Position numbers and translations under genes: made by a program
The notes under the pieces: generated by a model
The model's database searches: none
What the model was told of the DNA's origin: nothing
Seen by the model: the letters and a program-made list of their open reading frames with translations, nothing else
In this document: positions 17,860 to 27,000 of the stretch, one piece after another
Layout: every line of letters begins with the position of its first letter
Numbering within the stretch: the first letter of the stretch is position 1
NCBI GenBank assembly: GCA_013306675.1
Contig: JABLUY010000123.1
Span: 1 to 64,000 of the forward strand
DNA: 64,000 bases
DNA from: Thraustochytrium sp. TN22
Taxonomy: Eukaryota; Sar; Bigyra; Thraustochytrida; Thraustochytriidae
Direction: 5' to 3'

Positions 17860-19281
17860 TCAAGTAGCGCGACGGGCGAGCAGGCGGCGCTCAAAGCCAT
17901 TGCCCCGGTCCACACCATCCCAGCGGTAGCCGGGGCCGATGCCAAAACGGTTTGGTGGTGGTGGCGGGCCTTGGTAGCGCCGAGCGTCAGCGGACCGGGA
18001 CGTGGCAGCAGTGGCGGCGGCGGCGGAAGACGATGAGGACGAGGACGAGGACGAGGCGGCTCCGCGGCGCATGAGGAGGGCCAAGGGGTCGCCCTCTCGG
18101 TGCGCTGCGCGCTGCGCGGCGTTTAGGGCAGCGTCGTCGGCGCCCACGGCAAAGGGCGCTTCGCGGGCCTGCGCGAGGCGGGCCTCCTGGGCGGCCTCGC
18201 GCGCCTTGTCGGCGGCGCCCTTGCGCCAGGCGTCCGCCTGCTCGGCGCGCGCCGCCGCGTCGCGCCGCTCGGCGGCGCGCTGCTCACGCAGTTGGGCCTC
18301 GATGTCAATGACCCGGCCGTGCTCGTCGCGGAAGACCGTGGCGGGCTGCTCCTGTGCGCCAGATCTGCGTGGCCGCGAAGACAGCGCGGCGACCGACGAG
18401 GACGAGCCGGAGGAGCTCGAGCCGGAGGACGCGCTGCGCGAACGCCGCGGCCTGCGCGGGGGGCTCACGTCGTCATGAGCGCCCGGATCCGGCGCCTGCG
18501 AGCCGACATTCCGCGCTGGACGGCGCGCTAGCCTCGTGACTTCGCCGCCCGAGCTGGAAGACGAGGAGGAGGAGGAGGAGGAGGAGGGGGAGGCTGCGGA
18601 CCCGGCGGCGTCCGAGTCCTTGCGCGCTCGCCTGGGCAAGCGCGGCGGGCTGAGGTCGCGCTGCGCAGCGGCCGCGGCCGGAGCCGTGTCAGCGTCAGCG
18701 TCAGCGTCAGCCTCGCTGCTGCTGGAGTCCATGCGCGCGCGCTTCGGGCGGCGCGGCGGGCTCAGGTCCCGCTGCACGTTCGCGCCAGCTCCGGCCGACG
18801 CGCCACTCTCGCTGCTGTCGGAGTCCATCCGCGCGCGGCGCGCGCGCCGCGGCGGGCTGAGATCGCGCTGCACTGCCGCGGCGCCTGCGTCGGACCCGCC
18901 CTCGCTGTCCGAGTCCATGCGCGCGCGTCCGCGCTGGCGCTCCCGCGTCTCGCTGCCCAGGTCGCGGTCGCCCGTCTCGCGCCGCAGGTCATCCTCGCCG
19001 GGCGCGGCCGGCATCAGCTCCTCGTCCAGGTCCCTGACCCTGCTCGCGGCGCCCTCCCGCTCGCCAGCTCCCTCCGCTCGCCCTCCATACCTCCTCTGGA
19101 GCTCGTCCCTCGCGAGCGCGCGCTTGTGGCCCTTGTCGCCGCTGCGCTCGCGCTCGCGCTCCCTCCTCCGCCTCTTGCCGCCGCCCTCGCGCGGCCGCTC
19201 GCGCGGCTCCTCGCGCGTCCGCTCGCGCCGCCCCTCGCGCCGCTCCCCGCGCGGCCCGCGCCCCGCGCGCGCGGGCTCCAT
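17860..19281 (-). CDS. BUD13: BUD13, RES-complex pre-mRNA splicing factor
   Basis: 473 residues from the ATG at 19281. The last 35 residues carry the diagnostic BUD13 ending: GPPPPPNRFGIGPGYRWDG followed by VDRGNGFE. Upstream are the family's ATVFRDEHGRVID segment and a Glu/Arg-rich helix. The middle holds at least four copies of a degenerate unit, DLSPPRRxRRARxDSD, matching the repeated SPPRR units known from animal and plant BUD13. The N-terminus is Arg/Glu-rich (RERERERS) and probably disordered. In other eukaryotes BUD13 joins Snu17/RBMX2 and Pml1/SNIP1 in the RES complex, which binds the activated spliceosome and helps retain and splice pre-mRNA. Its presence agrees with the introns found here. 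It is divergently paired with the myotubularin gene. Confidence 0.93.
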   Translation of the reverse strand: MEPARAGRGPRGERREGRRERTREEPRERPREGGGKRRRRERERERSGDKGHKRALARDELQRRYGGRAEGAGEREGAASRVRDLDEELMPAAPGEDDLRRETGDRDLGSETRERQRGRARMDSDSEGGSDAGAAAVQRDLSPPRRARRARMDSDSSESGASAGAGANVQRDLSPPRRPKRARMDSSSSEADADADADTAPAAAAAQRDLSPPRLPRRARKDSDAAGSAASPSSSSSSSSSSSSGGEVTRLARRPARNVGSQAPDPGAHDDVSPPRRPRRSRSASSGSSSSGSSSSVAALSSRPRRSGAQEQPATVFRDEHGRVIDIEAQLREQRAAERRDAAARAEQADAWRKGAADKAREAAQEARLAQAREAPFAVGADDAALNAAQRAAHREGDPLALLMRRGAASSSSSSSSSSAAAATAATSRSADARRYQGPPPPPNRFGIGPGYRWDGVDRGNGFERRLLARRAT

Positions 19282-19589
19282 CGCGCGCGGCGCGGCGGCG
19301 CGGCGGCGAGGGCGTCTGCCGGGCCCGAGTCCGAGGCGGCGCCGCCGCGGGAAAAGAACGCCGCCTCGGAACGCGGAACGCGTTCGTTCTCGCGGCGCGG
19401 AACGCGGCGGCGCGGCGGCGGCGCGAGGAAATTTCGAACGAGCGAGCGAGCGCGAGGCGCCGGCGCGCCAGGCCGGCCGCGCGCGCCTCGCCGCGCGCGC
19501 GCGCCCGCGCCCGCGGCAGGCAGGCAGGCAGCAGGCAGGCAGCGCAGCAGCAGCAGGCCCGCCGCCCCGCCGGGCCGCCGCGCGGCGGC
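19282..19589. promoter_or_regulatory. Shared 308-bp region between BUD13 and myotubularin starts
   Basis: The two ATGs point away from each other with 308 bases between them, so both promoters and both leaders must lie here. It is extremely GC-rich and includes a run of GGCA units near 19518-19545. No TATA-like element is seen. Confidence 0.55.
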
Positions 19590-20392
19590 ATGGCGGCCAT
19601 GGTGGCGGCGGGCGGCGCGGAGCTGGCCGCCGGCGAGCAGGTGCTCTTCGGCGCGGCCGTGGGCGGCGCGCGCGCGGCGGCGGCGGCGGCCGGGCCCGCG
19701 CGGGAGGAGGACGAGGAGAGGGAGGAGGAGGGCAGCAGGGAGCTGGTGTGCGTGACCTCGTTCCGCGTGACGAGGACGCGCGTCGGCGGCGAGACGGAGA
19801 GCCTGCCGGTGGGCGCGCTGGGCTCGGTCAGCGCGAGCAAGACCAGGCTGCTGGTGCGCACGCGGGGCCCGCGCGAGCTGGTGGTGGACTTCGCGGGGAG
19901 CGAGAATGGCCACGACCTCGCCAGCCGCGCGGCGCAGTCGATCCGCCGCGCCGTGGCGGACGCCGAGGCCAAAGCTGTCGAGCGCGCCAAGGCGCTCTGC
20001 GCCTCGTCCGAGCAGCGCCTGGGCTGGGCGCTCTACAGCGACCGTGCCGAGCTGCAGCGGCAGCGGCTGCCCGCGCACCTGCGCATCTTCGACCAGACCG
20101 AGGCCTACAAGCTCTGTAGCACATACCCGCGGTTTCTTGCGGTACCGCGCGACGTGAGCGACGAGGTGCTGGCCGGCTCCGCGGCCTTTCGCAGCGGCGG
20201 CCGCCTCCCGGTCGTCACCTGGGTGCATCCGCGGACGGGTGCGGTCATGGCGCGCTGCGCGCAGCCGCTCGTGGGCCTGCGTACGGCCTCCTCGGACATG
20301 GACGAGCAGCTGGTGGCCGCGCTCATGGCCGGCGATGGCGGCGCGGGCGACGACACGGACTCACGTCCCAGCTTGGGCTCTGCCGGTTCCTC

Positions 20393-20442
<50 letters not shown>

Positions 20443-21326
20443 TGCAGCGCATCGTGGCGGACGTGTGGAGCAACCTTTTCTCCGCGGGCAAGCACGGGTA
20501 CGTCATCATGGATGCACGCAGCCAGATGGCGGCCATGGGCAATGCCATCATTGGCAAGGGCACCGAGAATCCGGCCAAGTACCACGGTGCGCGCATGGTC
20601 TTTCACGGCATTGACAACATCCACGCTTTGCGCACCTCCTTTTTGAAGCTGGTGCGCTTGGCGCAGGACGAAGACTTTGACGGCGACATCTACGGCGCCA
20701 TCCATGATGCGGGCTGGATCCAGCACGTGCGCGCCGTGCTGCGCGCAGCGCTGCGACTCGCCGAAACGCTCGACGGCGAGGGCACCTCGGTGCTCACGCA
20801 CTGCTCGGATGGCTGGGACCGCACCGCGCAAATGTGCGCGCTCGCGCAGCTCATGTGCGACCCGTATTACCGCACCATGGACGGCTTCGCGGTGCTGGTC
20901 GAAAAGGAGTGGTGCGCCTTTGGCCACAAGTTCAAGCACCGCTGCCGCCGGCCCGTCACGGACCAGGAGTTCTCGCCGGTGTTTTTGCTCTTTTTGGACT
21001 GCGTGCGCCTGCTCCTGCTGCAATTCCCGCGCGCCTTTGAGTTCAACGAGTCCTTCTTGCTCTACCTCGCCGACGCCACGCAGGCCGACGACACCGCCAC
21101 CTTCCTCACCAACACGCAGCAGTTCCGCCACGCGCTTGAGCTCCCGGCCTGCACCGCCTCGGTCTGGCCCGTCGCGTGCCGGGGCCCGTACCTGAACCGC
21201 GACTTTTCGCCCACCGAGGCCGTCCTCTTTCCCTCCTTGAACGGCAAGCGTATCACGCTGTGGACTCGCTTCTTCTTTCGCTACGACCCAGCCTTCTTCC
21301 CCACGGATAACCTGACAAGGGACTGA
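19590..21326 (+). CDS. Myotubularin-family phosphoinositide 3-phosphatase
   Basis: 578 residues, close to the family's usual size. An N-terminal PH-GRAM-like domain (about 35-125, ELVCVTSFRVTRTRVGG) precedes the myotubularin phosphatase region. Landmarks include RFLAVPRDVSDE, the LPVVTWVHPRTGAVMARCAQP strand, and the active-site loop HCSDGWDRT with Cys405 and Arg411. All P-loop residues of active members (CSDGWDR) are present, so it should hydrolyse PI3P and PI(3,5)P2 on endosomal membranes. A poly-Gly run of about 15 residues (about 268-284) interrupts the domain at a loop. The downstream DPYYRTMDGF and WCAFGHKFKHR motifs are also typical. No C-terminal coiled coil or FYVE domain is seen. 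The ATG at 19590 is followed by a second in-frame ATG three codons later. Confidence 0.93.
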
Positions 21327-21738
21327 CCATGTCATGCGGAGCGACGAGCGGCCATGGTGGGGGGGGGGGAGGAGTTTAGTACAATTTGAGGGTTTGCCAG
21401 CGCCCCTTGGTCTGGTTTCTTGCCATGAACTCTAGCTTTGAGTGGCTTTGCTCCTGGGTGTCGCGCAGTTGGAGAGAGAGAGAGAGACAGCTTGCGCCTC
21501 GTTGGCGTGCTGCCGGCATCCTGCTGACTCCCCAATCGGCGCCACTTGCATAGAGACCATCGATTCGGCTTCGTGTCGCTCTGCAGTCGTGCCTCGCGCG
21601 GCGCCACCAGCCGTGCCTCGCGCGGCGCCACCATCCCGCTCGAGCGCCTCGTCAAGCGGCGGCGGGCCTCGCGCCGCCAACTACCACTTGCTTATCAACG
21701 TGCTTGGCATCCCTCCTATCAGAAGACAATCAACGAAA
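21327..21738. other. Intergenic, myotubularin 3' flank to tRNA
   Basis: No gene. Contains a poly-G tract at 21359-21368, a ga-dinucleotide run at 21473-21488, and the 22-bp tandem duplication listed separately. Confidence 0.5.
21588..21633. repeat. 22-bp perfect direct duplication
   Basis: The unit starting cgtgcctcgcgcggcgcc occupies 21588-21609 and is repeated identically at 21612-21633 with a two-base spacer. It lies about 105 bases upstream of the tRNA gene. No function is inferred. Confidence 0.85.
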
Positions 21739-21849
21739 GTTGCGGTGACCGAGTGGTTAAGGTGGTGGACTGCTATTGGACGCCTAACAGCGACCGATGT
21801 CTAAATCCATTGTTCTTTGGACGCCTGGGTTCGAATCCCAGCCGCAACG
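21739..21849 (+). tRNA. tRNA-Ser(GCT) with a 29-nt intron
   Basis: The cloverleaf can be drawn completely by hand. The acceptor stem is gttgcgg (21739-21745) with ccgcaac (21842-21848) and discriminator G21849. The D stem is acc/ggt. The anticodon stem is gtgga (21765-21769) with tccat (21806-21810), one G-T pair. The anticodon is gct at 21772-21774. The long class II variable arm is gttc/ggac around ttt, and the T stem is ctggg/cccag around ttcgaat. The intron is 21776-21804, directly after position 37, the canonical place for nuclear tRNA introns cut by the tRNA splicing endonuclease. The mature body is 82 nt before CCA. The internal B-box ggttcgaatcc is intact, so RNA polymerase III transcription is expected. 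It decodes AGC/AGU. Confidence 0.95.
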
Positions 21850-21853
21850 ACCA

Positions 21854-21867
21854 TTTTTGACTTTTTT
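21854..21867 (+). terminator. Pol III oligo-T terminator
   Basis: A run of five T (21854-21858) followed by six T (21862-21867) begins five bases after the tRNA discriminator, the expected RNA polymerase III stop signal. Confidence 0.85.
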
Positions 21868-22639
21868 CAACTCAATAGGCCTCAAACCTCTAGGTTAGGG
21901 CCTTTCTTTTTCTTGGCACCGGTGCTCTCGTTCAGGCAGGGCCAACGCCCGTGCAACAGCAGCTGACTCAAGCTTGTGGAGCCTTGAAGTCCAAGAAGTC
22001 CAAGGTCCAGTAGCCAGATGCTGCGTTTGCGGTGTTTGCTTTGCTTGGCCCGGCCTCACAGTGAATGTCAGATTCCAAGAGAGACGAAGCTCTGCAGCTG
22101 ATTCGCGCTCGATGCTGATTCGCGCTCGATGCTGATTCGCGCTCGATGCTGATTCGCGCTCAATGCTGATTCGAGCTCGATGCTGATTCGCGCTCGATGA
22201 GTACCACCCTCTTGCCACGCGCTCGTGGTCGATGACTAGCCTACGTTACCACGCGCTTGATGATTATGTTGCTACACACTAAATGACTACGTTGCTAGCT
22301 AGCTAGGCTAGGCTACACGCTCACAGTGTCAATGACTCATCAAAGAAAAGAAAACCACCTCGAGCAAAGCTGACTGACGTGTTAGGGCTCGCTAGCAAAG
22401 TCCACGACCACGACGACGGCGGGCAGGAGTACTGCGGCCTAGACGACCTACCACTCCGGACGCGCTCCAATGAGCAAGCGCGCCACCTCAGCCTCGTGGT
22501 CAAACTGGGGTCTCCCAACCGAGTTAATAGGGCACGATTCGGAAGGGCTCCTCGCGCGACGGCAACGCGGTGCGGCCTCAGCAGTGGGTTCACGACGTCA
22601 GACAGCAGCTCATGCGCAAGGCAGTGCGGCGGTGGTCGC
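21868..22639. other. Intergenic between tRNA and RPL10A
   Basis: No supported gene. It holds the 17-bp array described separately and, at about 22235-22320, a loosely repeated set of short phrases (atgactacgttgctac, gctagctagctaggctaggct). Composition is more mixed than in the flanking genes. Confidence 0.45.
22097..22198. repeat. Six tandem copies of a 17-bp unit
   Basis: The unit gctgattcgcgctcgat is repeated exactly six times head to tail (102 bases). Four copies (1, 2, 3 and 6) are identical and the other two differ by one base each. It lies about 250 bases downstream of the tRNA. The lack of spacers rules out a CRISPR array. It is a minisatellite, useful as a length marker. Confidence 0.95.
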
Positions 22640-23329
22640 TTAGAAGTAGATCTGGAAGGCCGGGCCCATGGTGGACTTGATGTAGGCCACCTTGATGTTC
22701 TGCCAGCCCTTCTTGAGGAGGGAGGCGAGGAAGTTGAGGGCGATCTTGAGGTTGGTCTCGATGTCCTCGCGCTCCTGGCTGACGTTGCCGATGGCGACGG
22801 ACAGGCAGAGCACCTTCTTCATCTGGAACTTGATCTGGGCCTTGACCTCGTTGACCTTGGCCTCGAGCGACTCGGTGGGGGCCACGACGGTGGGGAACTT
22901 GCCGGCGCGGTTGAGGCCGGGGCCGAGCAGACGCGGGATCTGCTTGATGAGGGCCTGCGAGGCGACGAAGGCGTCGTACTTCTTGGCCAGCTTCTTGACG
23001 AGCTTCTTGTTCTTGTTGAGCTTCTTGAGGTCGTCGACGCTCATGGCGGCAAAGCCGAGGTCCTTGGCCTGCTCGCAGTGGACGTCGTTACCGAGGACGC
23101 AGACCTTCATGTTGGGGCGCGGCACGGTCGGCAGCTTGAAGCTGCCGGCGAAGCGCTTGTCCTTGCGCGGGTCGTAGTTCTTCAGGGTCACCTGCAGGTC
23201 GATGGTCTCCACGAAGTTGCGCTTCTTGCCCTGGAGGTCCTTGCCATCCTTGCTGATGGACTCGCCCTCGGCGAACGCGAGCATCTTCTGCATCGCATCG
23301 TCCAGCACCTCGTTGTTGAGCTTGGCCAT
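22640..23329 (-). CDS. RPL10A: 60S ribosomal protein L10a (uL1)
   Basis: 229 residues, compared with about 217 in animals and yeast. It matches uL1/L10a along its whole length: [27 protein letters not shown], the basic stretch [20 protein letters not shown], and the C-terminal [19 protein letters not shown]. It builds the mobile L1 stalk of the large ribosomal subunit that moves deacylated tRNA out of the E site. The start is the ATG at 23329, giving [13 protein letters not shown]; the frame stays open upstream, but that sequence is low-complexity. Codon use is extremely biased to C/G-ending codons, as expected for a highly expressed gene. No intron is evident. Confidence 0.97.
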   Translation of the reverse strand: MAKLNNEVLDDAMQKMLAFAEGESISKDGKDLQGKKRNFVETIDLQVTLKNYDPRKDKRFAGSFKLPTVPRPNMKVCVLGNDVHCEQAKDLGFAAMSVDDLKKLNKNKKLVKKLAKKYDAFVASQALIKQIPRLLGPGLNRAGKFPTVVAPTESLEAKVNEVKAQIKFQMKKVLCLSVAIGNVSQEREDIETNLKIALNFLASLLKKGWQNIKVAYIKSTMGPAFQIYF

Positions 23330-23506
23330 CTTGCTCTCGCTGCTCGCTCGCTCCGCGCTCTCTCTCTCTCTCCACTCGCCGGGTTGGCAGACAGCTGCCG
23401 CGCGCCGCCCTCCGCCTGCCACGCCCTCCCTCCCTCCCTTCCCTTCCCTCCCTTCCCTTGTCTCGATGCGCCATGGCCAGTCGCCGCCTTTCCCCGCGTT
23501 ACCACC

Positions 23507-23516
23507 AGGGTTAGGG
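23507..23516 (-). promoter_or_regulatory. Telo-box-like motif upstream of RPL10A
   Basis: On the minus strand this reads ccctaaccct, about 180 bases upstream of the RPL10A ATG. In plants, telo-boxes of the type aaaccctaa are common in promoters of ribosomal protein genes. The same role here is inference from a ten-base match. Confidence 0.3.
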
Positions 23517-23545
23517 TACGATATTAGCTTGCATCGGTACAGCGC

Positions 23546-23575
23546 ACTGTGCAGCACAGCACTGTGCAGCACAGC
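23546..23575. repeat. 15-bp tandem duplication
   Basis: The unit actgtgcagcacagc is present twice in direct succession. Each unit contains its own partial palindrome (gctgtgct/agcacagc type). It lies about 220 bases upstream of RPL10A. Confidence 0.8.
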
Positions 23576-24046
23576 AACTGTCACTGACTCAGCAAGGAGG
23601 ACTTGGAAGGAAGCGAGGCAGGAAGGAGCGCTGCGAGCAAGGCGAAGCAAGAAGCAGCACGTGGCAAGGCAAGCAAGGCGAACTTGAAGGGCGGGCACGC
23701 AAGCTTGGCGAGTTGGTTCGCATTGGCAAGCTCGCTGGGCTGCCAGTGCTTGGGCTCAGCGGCCAGCCGCTCTCATCAGGGCTGGCTTGCACTGCAGCGG
23801 AGCAGCCCGAGCCTGTGACTCGGCGCGCAACGCGGAGGTCTGTCTGCCTGGAGACCTGCACTTGTCATTGATGATTTTGATCAGTTCACAAGCTCGCACG
23901 AGGACGGAAAACAGATCTGGATCAAATAATGTTCTGACTGGTTGAAAAACAAAAGACAAGACAAAGAGACATAATCACAGGAGGAGGACTCGGACGACGC
24001 AGGACCGACGCAAGACCGAAACGCAGAACCGACGCAGGCACGGCAG

Positions 24047-27000
24047 TTAGGACTGGTCGGCAAAAGCCTGGCTCTGCAGCGTCTCAAGGCGTTCGAGGGC
24101 CTCCTTGGCAGTGGGGCGCTTAGCAGGATCAAGCGCCCAGCATTGGTCGACGAGGTCGTGGTAGTCAGGGCCGAGGGTGCGGTAGAACGGATCGGGGGAC
24201 TCCTTCGGATCAGGTAGCTCGAGACGCTCGCCCCCATGGATGAGAGCGAGATAGTTGTCCTCGGGAAGGCCGCCAAAGTCGTTTCGGCGCTCGGTCAGTA
24301 GCTCCCAGAGGATGATGGCGAAGGAGAAGATGTCACAGGAGAGGTTGTAACCCCTCTCGCTGGTCGACTCAAGCACCTCGGGCGCAGTCCATCCAGCAGT
24401 GCCGAGCTTCTCGTGAAGGGTCTCGTCCGACTCGACGCGCGCGGCCGTGCCAAAGTCTCCAATCTTGATGGAGAAGTCCTCGTCAACCAAGAGGTTGTCA
24501 GACTTGAGGTCACGGTGGCAAACGGAGATGCCATGAAGAAAGTCGAGGCCGCGAGCGACCTCGACGGCCATCTTGAGCTTGGCGCGAAAGGGAAGCTGGA
24601 GCCACTCCTCGGAAGTGCGCAGCTGGCCGAGGCTGCCACGCGGCATGAGCTCGTAGCAGATCATGAGGCGGGCACGCTCCGTGTCAACGGGCTGAGAGGA
24701 TCGGTCAATGTAGACGCCCACGATCTGCACAATGTTGGGGTGGTGCAGGCCGAGCAGCACGCGCGTCTCCTCACGGAAGGCGTCGTACACAGACTTGGTG
24801 ACACGGGGCGCCGTAAAGACCTTGACCGCCACGTTGATGGCCACGTAGTCGAAGAGGCCGCGCTCGTCGGAACGGTCCCAGGACGCACCGCGCATGATCT
24901 CGTCGGCCTCCTCGGGCGTCGCGGTGGTGGACTGCTTGCGCATGCGCGCAAACGACTCACGCGTTGCAACGGCACGAGTCTTGCGGCGGCCTGCACCCAG
25001 CGCGCCCTCATCCACCTCGCCAATCTTGCACAAGAGCACACCCTCTCGGACACGCGCCGTTTTGCCGACGCCCAGCTTCTTGTTGAGCAGGATGAGGTCC
25101 TCATCGTCCACCATGAGCGCGCCGATGCGCTCTGACTCATCCGAGAGCTGCTCGAGAAATTTGGCAGACTGCTCCTCGCGGTGCGCGCGGTCGCGCTCGT
25201 CGCCGCCAATAGCAGCCTCGCGCCGGGGCGCGCTCACGTGCCTCAGCTGCTTCACCCCGCCCTTCATCGCGGCCAACAGGGGGTTGAACGGAAGCGGGTT
25301 CACCGGGACGGACGGCTCCTCGTCCTCGGCGTCGTCCGCGTCCTGGGACAATTCACCGGCGGGCACGGGGACGGGCGCGGTCTCGGCACCCTCCTCGTCG
25401 GCCTTCCTGGGCCGGTGGTGCGAGCGGCGGCCAGACCGGCTGCCCAAGAAGGCCATGCGCGCCTGTGCAGGAGTGGAGCGCGCGTGGGCACCCGAGCCGC
25501 CGAGGTCGTGGTCGTCGTCGTCCTCGACCAGGCCCCGGAGGTCGTCCTCGTCGCTGATGTTGACCTCATCCGCGTCCTCGTCGTCCTCGTCGTCCTCGTC
25601 TGCGTACTCGTCGCTGTTGAAGTGGCGCAGTGAGGTGAAGAGCGGCATGCGGCGGCGCTGCTCCTCGCGGCGCATCTCGATGAACCCCTTCATGGCCTCT
25701 TCGCGGCGCTCCTTGAGCGGGATGGAGCCCACGTCCTTCACGAAGCGGCGCGAATCACGACGCGAGCCATGGCGCGCGATGCGCACGTAAAGCTCCTCGC
25801 CCGAGACCAAGCCAATGTCCGAGAGCGCCTCCTCGTCGCCCTCCAGCGCGCTCACGGCGACCTGCGTAGATGCCTGGCGGAAAGCCTCGTTCATATCCGC
25901 CACGGACCGCGCATTGGCGCTTGAGGCAATGAGCGCCGACATGACGTCGCGGTTCCCCTTGCGCGCCACGCGCATGATGATGACATCATCCGGCTCGCAC
26001 TTGTACGCCTGCGCGATGCGCTCCTTGAGCGCCATGAGCGTGGCGCGCGGGTTGATGCGGATCAGCAGCGGTGCCGAGGGCATCTCGCGCGGGCCCTGGA
26101 CAATCCGCTTGAGCGTGCCGTGGCTGCCCGTGCCGATGTTCACCGTGAGCACGATGTGGCTGCCGTTCGAGTGCGCCAGCAGCCGCTGCACGACGCTCTC
26201 CTCGGCGATGTCGCTCGGGCTCGAGGCCTCCATGTGCACGTGGTGCTTGAGCACGTCCATGATGACGGACCGTTGCTGCATGAGCCGCAGCGACATGGAC
26301 GGCAGCGTGTTGCGCTGCGTCACATCGTGGTAGGTGATGAGCAGGAACTTGCAGCCGCCCACGATCGGGCCAGAGCTCAGGCGGTCGCCCGCCTCGCCGG
26401 CACCGGCGCCAGCGCCGCCACCTGGCGCCGTGTCCGTCGTGGACGACCGGCTGCGCGCGCGGAAGCGGCCCGTGCCCTCAATGGCGTCCACCTCGACGCG
26501 CGCGTAGATCCAGTACAGCCAGCCGGGCCGGAAGTCCACCTTGTCCAGGATGCCGCCCGAGCCGAAGGCGCTCAGGCCGCCGCCGCCACGCGCGACGAAA
26601 ACGGGCTCCGCCGTCGGGTGCTCCTCCGAGTACGAGTCCGCGCTAAAGGTGGTCTCGCCCGTGTCTGACTCCGAGTCATCCTCGCTCTCGCTCTCCGCCG
26701 AGTCGGCGCCTCCGCCGGCCGCCAGGCTGCCGCCGCGAACGCCGCGCGTCACGGACCCGCCTTCGTCGCCCGTCTCGTCGCCCTCGTCGCCCTCGCCCAG
26801 CGTGCCAAGCACACCGCCGCGCGGGCCGAGCTCCTCCTCAACGTAGCGCCGCGCCGACGACGCTGCGTGGTAGCCCAGCACCACCCAGGTGTACCGCTCG
26901 GAGCGCATGTTCTCGCGGATTGCAAGGAAGGTCTCACGCAGCTTCTTGGTGCGCGTGATGAAATCCGGCGAGAGCTCCAGGTCCACGCGGCCCAGCGTGC

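Larger units (their letters stand above)
23330..24046. other. RPL10A 5' flank and kinase 3' flank
   Basis: 717 bases with no supported gene. The first 180 bases are pyrimidine-rich on the plus strand (ctctctctctcc and ccctccctccc runs), that is, purine-rich on the transcribed minus strand. It contains a telomere-like motif and a 15-bp tandem repeat listed separately. From about 23860 the sequence turns mixed, as expected for the kinase 3' end. Confidence 0.5.

Noticed and set aside
21739-21849. tRNA pseudogene, because the anticodon loop seemed too long
   Set aside because: Removing 29 bases after position 37 gives a perfect class II tRNA-Ser with all stems paired, so it is an intron.
22097-22198. 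CRISPR array
   Set aside because: The copies are directly adjacent without spacers, and the genome is eukaryotic.
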